A stretch of DNA of 6,925 bases from Leptospira sp. 96542 (GCA_029310945.1 JARJFC010000075.1:3194-10118), one strand, 5' to 3'. Counted from the first letter of the stretch, positions 1 to 6,129 are shown. Made by a program: numbers and translations. The notes: generated by a model not told the origin, from the letters alone.

Positions 1-236
1 CTCATGGAATGTTCAAGATGAGACATGTTCTCTTTGATTGCAGAAAGCTCAGACATTACCTTATCATTGTTTCTATCGTTCTCATTTTTAACGTTAGTTA
101 TAAGGTCTTTGTTTGATTGTATTTTCTCGTTGAGGTCTTTTTCTAATTTAAGAATCGATTTATTGTTTTCACTCCGAACAAAATATATAAAAATAGCGAC
201 CGCAAACGTAACGATTTCTTTCAATCCAATTTCCAT
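1..236 (-). CDS. Partial membrane-anchored coiled-coil protein (C-terminus off the left edge)
   Basis: The frame opens with ATG at 236 and has no stop before the window edge, so 78 residues are visible. Residues about 5-20 (KEIVTFAVAIFIYFVR) form one N-terminal membrane segment. The rest is strongly charged and helical, rich in Lys, Glu, Asp and Asn with spaced Leu/Ile/Val, as in a coiled coil. It follows the 133-residue gene after four bases. The order 'fibre, small fibre-associated protein, small membrane protein' suggests a lysis accessory (holin-like or XhlA-like), but XhlA proteins usually carry the coiled coil first and the membrane span last, so this is only a guess. No clear Shine-Dalgarno lies directly upstream; translation may depend on coupling to the gene before it. 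The + strand frame over the same bases looks like a shadow. Confidence 0.7.
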   Translation of the reverse strand, partial: MEIGLKEIVTFAVAIFIYFVRSENNKSILKLEKDLNEKIQSNKDLITNVKNENDRNNDKVMSELSAIKENMSHLEHSM

Positions 237-240
237 GACA

Positions 241-642
241 TTACCCGTAAACAGGACTCCCGACTAAGTTGCGTTTTGTCCCACCTATTACTTCCGATTG
301 GAGTGCGTTCCATTCAGCTAAGGTTTTAAAGCCTGTATTTCCAGATGGTGTCCATTCCGACGATTCAGGAATGAGTCGTCTACCCCATTGATTTCCAAAA
401 GGATAACCTACAAGGGAACTAAAGATGGTTGATTTGTATTGATTAATTGATGAATCGTAACATTGGTATGGATTTATCGGGTCTATGGTCTGTGAAGTAA
501 ACACCGCAGCACCTGCATAGAAATGTACTTCTGCTACTGGAACAAAATACTCATAGTAAGCCGCAATAATAGACAACGATTCATAAGATACATTCTCATA
601 CCCAACTAATGTTTGTGAAGTGGTCAATAGTGTTGCGAGCAT
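241..642 (-). CDS. Hypothetical protein directly behind the fibre gene (133 aa)
   Basis: The ATG at 642 lies one base after the fibre stop (TAG A ATG) and has AAGGG eight bases upstream, so I prefer it to the TTG at 669, which would overlap the fibre and lacks such a site. The protein has 133 residues and is rich in Tyr, Ser, Thr and Gly. The sequence shows no signal peptide, no clear membrane span and no motif I recognise. The central part (AAYYEYFVPVAEVHFYAGAAV) is probably beta-rich. A C-terminal stretch (TLAEWNALQSEVIGGTKRN) looks helical. In many phages the gene directly after a fibre encodes a fibre chaperone, a cap or a second receptor-binding subunit, and tight coupling here favours such a partner role. 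That is inference from position only. Confidence 0.8.
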   Translation of the reverse strand: MLATLLTTSQTLVGYENVSYESLSIIAAYYEYFVPVAEVHFYAGAAVFTSQTIDPINPYQCYDSSINQYKSTIFSSLVGYPFGNQWGRRLIPESSEWTPSGNTGFKTLAEWNALQSEVIGGTKRNLVGSPVYG

Positions 643-643
643 T

Positions 644-1960
644 CTACCAGCCCTTTTTCCATGAACCAAGATATTCGGCTCCGTCGCAATACATGGTTAG
701 AATTGATTTTTTGTTTGCTCCCAAGTCAGAAGTTTCACCTGTAGGGATTTTAATGTTTGATGGGAGGGTTATGGTTCGTCCACCCGTTGCATCCTGAGTG
801 AATACCATTACATAAACATTTCCTTCTACTCCGCCAGAAATTTCCGTGAATGCTGTATTTCCTGTTAGTCGTGCCTTATATGTTCTATTTGCATTGAAAC
901 CAGCAAACGAAACTGATCCATTTAGATCCCCTGCATTGTGAATTGTATTATTCCAAAGTGTTTTTTCTGAATCGGTTACTAGCCTATGATTTGCATCTTG
1001 CGTGATTTCATTTCCAGGAATATTTCCTAAAGCTCGTTTGGAATCCAAGGCAGTTTGCAAACCACTAATTTCATCTATCCCGTGACCATGTGCCGAAGGT
1101 GCAAAGGTGAAAGGCTTTTCTGTTATATTCTCCCATGATTGGATTATATCCATGGATTCCATTTCAGAAAGTTTGATCCAAGATGAAGTTGCAACTTCCC
1201 ATAAATAGAAAGCTCCTCCAGTCAAAACAGTTGGATCACTGGAAGCATCTTTCACGTAAACTGGTAAATTTGCAGTTGGGTTAAGTGCGTTTCGTTCGGA
1301 TATAGTATTTACAATTTGTAAAGCTGGATCAAATACAGGGATTTGCGAAGCTGGTATTTTTCCGCTTGCATCTAGTGATGCAACGCCTAAAGAGACTCCC
1401 TTCTGTGAAGTATTTATTTTTGTATCTAAGGCGGTTTGTAGTCCTGAAACTTGCGTTATACTGTGATTATGAGAAATTGGACTGTATTCGCTTGGTTTAT
1501 TCCGAATTTCTTCCCACAACGGTTTATTTCCAATTATTACTGGATGTTGTGGGTTCGATTTATCAAAAAATAAACCTGCATCCACATTGGAAGTAATGTC
1601 AGAAATTTTTTCATTTAGAGCATTTGTGAAAAGTGAAAGCCTTTGAGTGAGTCCGTCAATTTGGTCTTCCGTGAATACCTCAAAGAACTGAGATAACTCA
1701 AATCTTGATCCATCCAAAATTGTAGTTTCTGGAATTGGATCTTCTAAAAGGTTTCGTATCCTTCTATCTACCAGTTCAATTGAATCCGAAATCGCATTAT
1801 AAACGTTTACAAGGTCACTAGGTTCTAAAAGAACGCCTTGGAAATCCCGTCCAATTTCAACTGGATTTTCTCCGTTTTGATCTAATTTCCAAGAGAAAAC
1901 TAAATCCCCCCATTCAAATACTAACGGGAATCCTATTGTTTCATAATTGAAATATAACAC
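644..1960 (-). CDS. Phage fibre / receptor-binding protein with HxH repeats
   Basis: A 438-residue fibre protein starting at GTG 1960, with GGAG eight bases upstream. The N-terminal 130 residues show no known motif and probably attach to the virion. Residues 149-181 and 276-308 are two 33-residue copies of W-E-x-I-x-x-K-P ... P-x-x-HxH-x-I ... SGLQTALDxK; the HNH (164-166) and HGH (291-293) motifs match the metal-binding HxH style of phage fibre needles such as T4 gp37. Between them lie a 'SLDASGKIPASQIP' segment (195-208) and a segment around 216-265 (ISERNAL ... VYVKDAS ... GGAFYLWE ... WIKL), both common in phage fibres and baseplate-linked proteins. The C-terminus from about 345 has the fibre-tip pattern LTGNTAF ... 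FTQDATGGRTITLPSNIKIP ... YCDGAEYLGSW. The likely role is host receptor binding as a trimer. It is the only confidently phage-like structural gene here. Confidence 0.88.
   Translation of the reverse strand: MLYFNYETIGFPLVFEWGDLVFSWKLDQNGENPVEIGRDFQGVLLEPSDLVNVYNAISDSIELVDRRIRNLLEDPIPETTILDGSRFELSQFFEVFTEDQIDGLTQRLSLFTNALNEKISDITSNVDAGLFFDKSNPQHPVIIGNKPLWEEIRNKPSEYSPISHNHSITQVSGLQTALDTKINTSQKGVSLGVASLDASGKIPASQIPVFDPALQIVNTISERNALNPTANLPVYVKDASSDPTVLTGGAFYLWEVATSSWIKLSEMESMDIIQSWENITEKPFTFAPSAHGHGIDEISGLQTALDSKRALGNIPGNEITQDANHRLVTDSEKTLWNNTIHNAGDLNGSVSFAGFNANRTYKARLTGNTAFTEISGGVEGNVYVMVFTQDATGGRTITLPSNIKIPTGETSDLGANKKSILTMYCDGAEYLGSWKKGW
651..655 (-). promoter_or_regulatory. Ribosome binding site deciding the start at 642
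   Basis: AAGGG on the minus strand, eight bases before ATG 642. It lies inside the last codons of the fibre gene and supports the 133-residue reading over the longer TTG reading from 669. Confidence 0.6.
1037..1135 (-). repeat. Fibre repeat, copy 2 (HGH type)
   Basis: Encodes residues 276-308 of the fibre, the same length as copy 1 and aligned without gaps. The HxH is HGH here. Confidence 0.8.
1418..1516 (-). repeat. Fibre repeat, copy 1 (HNH type)
   Basis: Encodes residues 149-181 of the fibre. It shares 18 of 33 residues with the second copy, including W, KP, HxH and SGLQTALD. Confidence 0.8.
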
Positions 1961-1962
1961 TC

Positions 1963-2619
1963 TTAAAACTCCAGAGTGAACGAAATTCTGCCTGACATTG
2001 CAAGTTCCGTTCTTTGGATTCGTGGAACGTAAGGAATGATATATAAGTATTTTTTGTTATTCGTATTTCTGAAATAATTGATTACAGGACTTTCAATCAC
2101 ACCCGCTTGGAGTAGAAAACGACGAATGATATTTTCATTTAATAAAAGTTTTTTTGCCGAATGTGTTAAATAATTTGAAACACCATGGTCATCGAATTCG
2201 GGTATGTCTCTGTAAGCTACCCTAATTGGATAATCATCCACTTGGTCAAGAGCTGGCAATTCATTGACAAAGTCAGAAATTGGATCAGTTAAATAATATC
2301 CAATTGAAGGGTCTAGGAATTTGGGCAAGCCATCATTCAAAGCATATTCCAAATTATCTGCCATAACAAACGCAAGTGTTACGGGGTTTTGAGCAGGAAC
2401 TTTGGAGCGGAAGAAATATGGTTGTAATAGAATATTAGAAATTCCTATTTTAGATTTCCCGTCAATGTCAATTTTCGATATAGAAAAAGTTTCGCTAAAC
2501 TGTGAAAAATCATCAGGAGACGGCAAAGAGTCGGGTCTCCTATATGATTGAGTAAACGTGAAAACTTGATCTATAATTTTCGAATTTTCCATTTTATTGT
2601 GTGGTTTTTGCGATTCCAT
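1963..2619 (-). CDS. Hypothetical structural-block protein (218 or 209 aa)
   Basis: I do not recognise this protein. It has 218 residues from ATG 2619, overlapping the preceding gene by 26 bases, or 209 from ATG 2592, which falls one base after that gene's stop (TAA A ATG). Neither start has a clear Shine-Dalgarno, so the start is open; the shorter form would copy the arrangement at 642. There is no signal peptide or membrane span. The middle is acidic and aromatic (DPSIGYYLTDPISDF, YRDIPEFDD). The C-terminal 40 residues look beta-rich (KYLYIIPYVPRI ... GRISFTLEF). It sits between a small beta-rich protein and the fibre and is tightly coupled to both, so a virion role such as a vertex or fibre-base connector is plausible but inferred from position. 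Confidence 0.8.
   Translation of the reverse strand: MESQKPHNKMENSKIIDQVFTFTQSYRRPDSLPSPDDFSQFSETFSISKIDIDGKSKIGISNILLQPYFFRSKVPAQNPVTLAFVMADNLEYALNDGLPKFLDPSIGYYLTDPISDFVNELPALDQVDDYPIRVAYRDIPEFDDHGVSNYLTHSAKKLLLNENIIRRFLLQAGVIESPVINYFRNTNNKKYLYIIPYVPRIQRTELAMSGRISFTLEF
1969..1972 (-). promoter_or_regulatory. Ribosome binding site supporting the GTG start of the fibre
   Basis: GGAG on the minus strand, eight bases before GTG 1960. It lies inside the last codons of the gene before it, whose stop is two bases from the GTG, so the two genes look translationally coupled. Confidence 0.6.
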
Positions 2620-2998
2620 CCAATAGGAGGTTTACGTCCCTTGGGTTAATTGGTGTTTCGAATGTTTGGAATCTAACGTCCAAATTTTGACCTTGGGTCA
2701 AAACGGGTTTTTTTCCTGGAATATGGAACCTGGCAAAACTCGGATTTTCGTAACTCGAGCCAATTCCACCTAACGTACAATCTCCTAAAAGGATTGGATC
2801 GTTTTTTTGGTTGGGTGTATCAATTTCGACTAAAACCTTTTCTAGTCCCGCTTTATAGCGGAACGTCAATGCCAAGATTTCTAAATCCATCCCAGAATTG
2901 TTTTTAATCGTAATGGCTACCGTCTTCGGTGAATTTGCGTTTAATTGTTTAGAAACACCACTCAAAAGAGTGGTGTCCCTAGTAGTTTCGTCTTTCAT
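2594..2998 (-). CDS. Small beta-rich hypothetical protein (134 aa)
   Basis: Starts at ATG 2998 with AAGGA a few bases upstream. The 134 residues have no membrane span and alternate hydrophobic and polar residues in several predicted strands (KTVAITIKNN, LEILALTFRYKA, KVLVEIDTP, NLDVRFQTF), which fits a single beta sandwich or jelly roll. This is a reading of pattern, not a recognised family. It lies between the 231-residue protein and the gene leading to the fibre. By size and position it could be a penton-like or minor coat protein (PRD1 penton P31 is about this size), or a small tail or baseplate protein. A perfect 9-bp hairpin lies in its early codons (2955-2976). Confidence 0.8.
   Translation of the reverse strand: MKDETTRDTTLLSGVSKQLNANSPKTVAITIKNNSGMDLEILALTFRYKAGLEKVLVEIDTPNQKNDPILLGDCTLGGIGSSYENPSFARFHIPGKKPVLTQGQNLDVRFQTFETPINPRDVNLLLDGIAKTTQ
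2955..2976 (-). promoter_or_regulatory. Perfect 9-bp hairpin inside the start of the 134-residue gene
   Basis: ACACCACTC and GAGTGGTGT are exact reverse complements separated by four bases. The hairpin begins 22 bases after the first base of the gene. The minus strand after it has only TTTC, so it is not a classic intrinsic terminator. It could slow translation, block RNA decay or mark a processing point; it could also be chance. Confidence 0.45.
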
Positions 2999-3025
2999 TT
3001 TTCCTTGTGACCTCTACCGATTTTT

Positions 3026-3721
3026 TTAGCTTCGCACAGGTGGTGCTTTGATTACTGGCATACGCCCTTTTGGAAACTCCACTGCCAAAGCATGAAGGAT
3101 GAGCCAACAACCAGCAAGAGCGGCATCCACTTTGTAACCGCCTGACGGGATGAAAACGGACGCTTCCAAAACGTCGTTGTTCCCTGTTAATTCTACAGGA
3201 AGAAACAACGCATGTTTTTCGTTTTTGTGTTCGATGTTATTGCCTACAACTTCACTTGCAGTAACTGGGGAAATGTGGTTTGTGATCCCTGTTCCAAAAA
3301 CTTGTGGTTTTAATATTCTAGGGAACGGTTGGTGGATTTTAGAAACAAATCCTTCTCGCAAGTTTGTTGTGTTCTGTTTGAACTTGTATTGCAATTGGTT
3401 TAGGAATTTTGATCCTTTTACAAGTGTTTCATAAGATCCATTTGGTGCAGAAAGGTCTAGTTGAGTTTCATTTGCCCCTGTTAATTCAAAAGCCCATGCC
3501 ACAATCGTTGCGTCTTTCGATTCAGATGGATTTGATCCATTTTTATTGTAAACCGTCAATGGCCGAATTGCTTCGGGTTCCTGGTTCGCAAAATAGCGAA
3601 AATCACGGTCATCCACGTTTAGTTGCCAAATGGATTTATATTCCTTAACAAAGCCACCTTGGGCAATGAGTTGTTCGACTTTACTGTCTACGATTCGAGG
3701 TCTGATATTTGGTTGATTCAT
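3026..3721 (-). CDS. Hypothetical beta-rich protein, candidate coat protein (231 aa)
   Basis: Starts at ATG 3721 with AAGGA upstream at a rather long spacing (about 13 bases). It is the first gene of the coat/fibre block, after a 39-base gap. The 231 residues have no membrane span or signal peptide. Predicted strands are spread through the chain (SIWQLNV, DATIVAWAFELTG, NQLQYKFKQN, HALFLPVELTG, LEASVFIPSGGYKV, WLILHALAVEF), and the C-terminus ends in a Pro/Lys/Arg tail. I recognise no family. Its position ahead of smaller beta-rich proteins and the fibre makes it the best candidate in this window for an abundant coat protein. At 231 residues it is short for a double jelly-roll capsid (PM2 P2 is about 269) and shows no HK97-fold sign. 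A tail or baseplate protein is the alternative. Confidence 0.82.
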   Translation of the reverse strand: MNQPNIRPRIVDSKVEQLIAQGGFVKEYKSIWQLNVDDRDFRYFANQEPEAIRPLTVYNKNGSNPSESKDATIVAWAFELTGANETQLDLSAPNGSYETLVKGSKFLNQLQYKFKQNTTNLREGFVSKIHQPFPRILKPQVFGTGITNHISPVTASEVVGNNIEHKNEKHALFLPVELTGNNDVLEASVFIPSGGYKVDAALAGCWLILHALAVEFPKGRMPVIKAPPVRS

Positions 3722-3760
3722 GGTCTAAAAGTTATCCTTGATTTTCAAATGTTGTTTTTG

Positions 3761-4309
3761 TCAGTCCCAGGCAGAGCCCTCATCATCACCACCGAAGGTT
3801 TCTTCGTAGTAATGAGAATTTGCGTTGTCTTGAGATACTGCGTTTTGGCTGGCTACAGATTCACTTTGTTGAGCTTCTGCAATTTGTTGGATTGCAATTG
3901 GGAGCAATGCTTCCACTCGCTTTTGGGCTTCAATGTTTATGAATCGCTCTATTTCATCCGAACCGACTGTCACAGACTTTTCACCAAAGGCGGAGTCTTT
4001 GCCCATTAAAATGGCTGTTATTGGGTCAGGAAGTTTGGAATGAATTGCAGGAATTTGAAAAAATTCAACAGCGGTTCTTGCCGTTGATCCACCGATCAAA
4101 CCAAGTTGAAATGATTTGTCTTTGATATTTCTGCTTAATTTAACAACCCCGAGTGTAATACCAGCGGATGCACCTAAGGACGCAAGAGCGGGGTTTTCTG
4201 TATGTAAACGTCTAACCATTTCGCTTTTTGCAATGTAGCGATTCGCAAGGAATCCGAATAAAACACCAACACCAAGTTTGGCGACTTCTTTCATTTCAGA
4301 TTTTTTCAT
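3761..4309 (-). CDS. Multi-span membrane protein with acidic C-terminal tail (182 aa)
   Basis: Starts at ATG 4309 in an ATGA overlap with the preceding gene and has AAGGA nine bases upstream. Residues 9-26 (VAKLGVGVLFGFLANRYI) and 41-58 (ALASLGASAGITLGVVKL) are likely membrane spans, rich in Gly, Ala and Leu. A third weaker one is around 67-84. Short basic stretches (KSEMVRR, RNIKDK) lie between them. Residues 118-148 are likely helical. The last 40 residues are polar and Ser/Asn/Gln-rich, and the chain ends in an acidic run (EETFGGDDEGSAWD). No family is recognised. In a phage it could be a virion-membrane or inner-membrane protein, and the acidic tail may contact the very basic product of the neighbouring gene. 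That contact is speculation. Confidence 0.8.
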   Translation of the reverse strand: MKKSEMKEVAKLGVGVLFGFLANRYIAKSEMVRRLHTENPALASLGASAGITLGVVKLSRNIKDKSFQLGLIGGSTARTAVEFFQIPAIHSKLPDPITAILMGKDSAFGEKSVTVGSDEIERFINIEAQKRVEALLPIAIQQIAEAQQSESVASQNAVSQDNANSHYYEETFGGDDEGSAWD

Positions 4310-4500
4310 CGTTTTAATTCCTTAGCCTTCATGCCTTTTGATGTTAAAGCCTTGATGCGGTTATCATGCTTTTTCCATTCCGAATATTTTTTATTGTATT
4401 CGGTTCTGATTTCTTCGCATTTCCTAGCCCACCTTTCCAAAGCATCCACGCTTTTGGATTTTGGCTTTCTAGGAAACTTTGGTTTTTTGGGAGCCTTCAT
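4306..4500 (-). CDS. Small, highly basic protein (64 aa)
   Basis: Starts at ATG 4500 in an ATGA overlap and has AAAGGA upstream. The 64 residues begin with a Pro/Lys run (KAPKKPKFPRKPKSK). A Lys/Arg/Glu-rich helix with heptad-like spacing follows (about 18-50, including ERWARKCEEIRTEY), and the end is basic. There is no membrane span. The composition suits nucleic-acid or acidic-partner binding, for instance a DNA-condensing core protein or an anchor between genome and membrane proteins. The flanking genes encode membrane proteins and all are overlap-coupled, so the products are probably made together. No homologous family is recognised; the function is inferred from charge only. The + strand readings over it are shadows. 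Confidence 0.75.
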   Translation of the reverse strand: MKAPKKPKFPRKPKSKSVDALERWARKCEEIRTEYNKKYSEWKKHDNRIKALTSKGMKAKELKR

Positions 4501-4955
4501 CTTCGTTTTCCTTTGTTGTTCATAAAAATAAATGCACCTATACCAACTAACGCAATGCCACCAAACAACATTGTGTTTTGTGATAAGCCCAATTTTGGTT
4601 GTGCTTGAATTTGTTCCAAACTTCTTGAGTTCATTTGAACTTGTGGACTTGCAGGTGGCGGTGGAGCCGAGGCCGCTTTTGGGGCTGAAACTGAAATTGA
4701 CGCTGGTTTTGGCGGTGGGTTCACCGTTGCGGGTCTTGCAGTTATTGTATTTAGAAGTGTTTGTAAGTTATTTGAACTTGCTGGTTTTTTTACAACTTGT
4801 GTAGCCACTTGGTTTATGAGCGGTAACGCCATACTAGAACCAGGAACGACCGCATTCATTCCAACGGAAACAAGGGGATTACTCAGGATTGAACTTAAAT
4901 CAAAGCCTAGAGTTTCTGCTTCGTTCTTTAATATTACTTTAATTTGATTGCTCAT
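4497..4955 (-). CDS. Pro/Ala-rich protein with C-terminal membrane anchor (152 aa)
   Basis: I place the start at ATG 4955, giving an ATGA overlap with the previous stop like three other junctions here. The alternative ATG 4967 adds four residues (MGGK). Residues 1-55 are moderately hydrophobic (SSILSNPLVSVGMNAVVPGS). Residues about 74-104 form a flexible Pro/Ala/Ser linker (NPPPKPAS, APPPPASP). Residues 128-145 (TMLFGGIALVGIGAFIFM) are one membrane span, followed by NNKGKRR, a basic tail typical of a cytoplasmic C-terminus. The product should be a tail-anchored protein with its linker on the far side of the membrane. Such a design is seen in virion-membrane and trans-envelope proteins. No named family fits. 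It is coupled to the repeat protein before it and the basic protein after it. Confidence 0.8.
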   Translation of the reverse strand: MSNQIKVILKNEAETLGFDLSSILSNPLVSVGMNAVVPGSSMALPLINQVATQVVKKPASSNNLQTLLNTITARPATVNPPPKPASISVSAPKAASAPPPPASPQVQMNSRSLEQIQAQPKLGLSQNTMLFGGIALVGIGAFIFMNNKGKRR

Positions 4956-6052
4956 CTTGCCACCCATTGACCCGTTTGGTCATTAAACACATAACTTCCA
5001 TCATGTGAGTAAAATAATCCGTCATTTGCCCTGAATCCGTTTTCGTCTGAATAGCCGATGTCAGTAAAACTTGGTTCTGTATTCTGAGATAAAGAAACCC
5101 ATTGGTTAGTTTGGAAATCAAAGTAATGAGTTCCATCATGTGAATAGTAAACGCCATCGGATGCAGTGTATCCATTTTCATCCTGGTATCCTGGGTCTTG
5201 TGGAGTTAATCCTTGTTCCTGGGCTTGTTCTTCCTCTGGCATAGCCTGCCCTTGGTTAGGGCTAAGCAAACTACCAGTCACATCCATTATTCCTGATGCT
5301 ATTTCACCGATTGCTTCCAGTGGCTTACTGACTGCAAATTCGAAAATGTCTTCGGTTATGTTTCCAATTGATTCAAATCCTTTGGAAACTTGGCTCCCTA
5401 TATTAGAAACTCCCTTCCCGATTTGATTGCCTACATTAGAAAGACCTTTGCCGATCGAACTTGTAGCTTTGCTCAATTGTTTTCCAATATCAGGAACTTT
5501 GAAGTTTGGAAGTTTAGGAATACTGATTTTAGGTAAGCTAAGTTTTGGTAGGTTGAATTTCGGTAGGCTTAATTTGGGGAGACTTATTTTTGGAAGTTTT
5601 AAACCACCAATTTTAAGTTTTCCCAAATTAAAACCGCTTAGTTCATATCCACCTTCATAAAGAAACTGATTGCCCAGTGAATTCTCTACGGTTATACCAG
5701 CAAGGGTTCCGTCCGCATTGTAATGATTATATTGATTAAATCCACCCGCAAGTGTTCCGAAAGGGGAGCAAACTGAACATCCCAAGAGGCTGCCGTCTGC
5801 GGAAAAATGGTATAGGTTTCCGTCCTCACCTTGCAGCGTTTGTTTTGATTGAATGTATCCCGAGTTAGATGGAACAAATTGCTTATATAACCCAGAATAA
5901 TAATTGCTTCTTAGATGATCATTGTTTTTGGATAATTGATAAGTTTTACTTCCTTGTTCATCACCAAACAGGAAAAAGTTTTCATCCTCCCCCTGTAAAG
6001 ACAAGGAAAGGTTTTCTCCTTCAAGAATTTGTAATGTAGGAAAGCGAGTCAT
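4952..6052 (-). CDS. Large repeat protein with LPK, amphipathic and DG repeats (366 aa)
   Basis: Starts at ATG 6052; an in-frame TGA just upstream excludes a longer reading, and there is no clear Shine-Dalgarno. The N-terminal 140 residues hold two LQGEDxN units (19-25, 73-79), 'FSADGSLLG' and 'YNADGTLAG' (83-91, 111-119) and a CSVC motif (92-95). Residues 151-180 are six LPK pentapeptides. Residues 189-232 are four 11-residue amphipathic repeats (IGKGLSNVGNQ type). Another hydrophobic helix region follows (about 233-262), then an acidic Gln/Glu linker. Finally two 34-residue repeats (288-321 and 333-366) contain DG, YSHDG and Q-W-V. I recognise no family. An amphipathic, membrane-touching segment between display-like ends suggests a minor virion protein, possibly one acting during entry, but that is inference. 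Confidence 0.85.
   Translation of the reverse strand: MTRFPTLQILEGENLSLSLQGEDENFFLFGDEQGSKTYQLSKNNDHLRSNYYSGLYKQFVPSNSGYIQSKQTLQGEDGNLYHFSADGSLLGCSVCSPFGTLAGGFNQYNHYNADGTLAGITVENSLGNQFLYEGGYELSGFNLGKLKIGGLKLPKISLPKLSLPKFNLPKLSLPKISIPKLPNFKVPDIGKQLSKATSSIGKGLSNVGNQIGKGVSNIGSQVSKGFESIGNITEDIFEFAVSKPLEAIGEIASGIMDVTGSLLSPNQGQAMPEEEQAQEQGLTPQDPGYQDENGYTASDGVYYSHDGTHYFDFQTNQWVSLSQNTEPSFTDIGYSDENGFRANDGLFYSHDGSYVFNDQTGQWVAR
4955..5056 (-). repeat. C-terminal DG/YSHDG repeat, copy 2
   Basis: Encodes residues 333-366, up to the stop. It contains GYxDENGF, DGLFYSHDG and QTGQWV. Spacing between the copies is 11 residues. Confidence 0.85.
5090..5191 (-). repeat. C-terminal DG/YSHDG repeat, copy 1
   Basis: Encodes residues 288-321. 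It contains GYxDENGY, DGVYYSHDG and QTNQWV and aligns without gaps to copy 2 with 20 of 34 residues identical. Confidence 0.85.
5357..5488 (-). repeat. Four 33-bp units encoding 11-residue amphipathic repeats
   Basis: Encodes residues 189-232 of the 366-residue protein. Hydrophobic residues fall at positions 1, 5 and 8 of each unit (I-L-A, I-L-V, I-V-I, V-F-I) and Lys always at position 3; Gly is at position 4 in three of four. This hendecad spacing gives one hydrophobic face and suits a membrane-lying helix or helical bundle. Confidence 0.8.
5513..5602 (-). repeat. Six tandem 15-bp units encoding LPK pentapeptides
   Basis: Encodes residues 151-180 of the 366-residue protein: LKLPK, ISLPK, LSLPK, FNLPK, LSLPK, ISIPK. 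Lys and Pro are constant and the third position is Leu or Ile. Such repeats can change copy number by slippage. Confidence 0.85.
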
Positions 6053-6075
6053 TAGATTTCAAAGAAACCAACGAC

Positions 6076-6100
6076 TTATAAAAGTACAGAAATTTTATAA
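6076..6100. promoter_or_regulatory. Perfect AT-only inverted repeat in the largest gap
   Basis: TTATAAAA (6076-6083) and TTTTATAA (6093-6100) are exact reverse complements with a nine-base spacer. They lie in the only gap above 40 bases, upstream of the 366-residue gene. The minus strand here carries TATAAG, which could act as a -10 element with a start of transcription shortly before ATG 6052, but no good -35 is seen. Operator, promoter or chance are all possible; eight A/T pairs are too weak for a terminator. Confidence 0.35.
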
Positions 6101-6129
6101 TTGAATTAGAACGAAACTCCTTTCACTCC

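Noticed and set aside
25..267. Plus-strand reading frame rich in Leu, Phe and Ser
   Set aside because: It is the complement of the minus-strand membrane/coiled-coil gene. The other plus-strand frames (for example 3623-4009, 5166-5426, 5427-5660) also lie over well-supported minus genes, have no family signature, and reflect reversed repeats or AT-rich coding.
1470..1495. HNH in the fibre as an HNH endonuclease motif
   Set aside because: The three residues are part of an HxH fibre repeat, whose second copy reads HGH, and no nuclease beta-beta-alpha context is present.
3722..3760. Possible promoter before the 231-residue gene (CTGACA on the minus strand)
   Set aside because: There is no -10 hexamer at a normal spacing; the nearest GATAAC is about 22 bases away. 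The gap is better seen as a leader with a ribosome site.
4939..5181. Minus-strand frame of 80 codons inside the 366-residue gene
   Set aside because: It is an alternative frame across the two C-terminal DG repeats; its apparent internal repeats follow from the repeated DNA. The same applies to the frame at 5692-5877.
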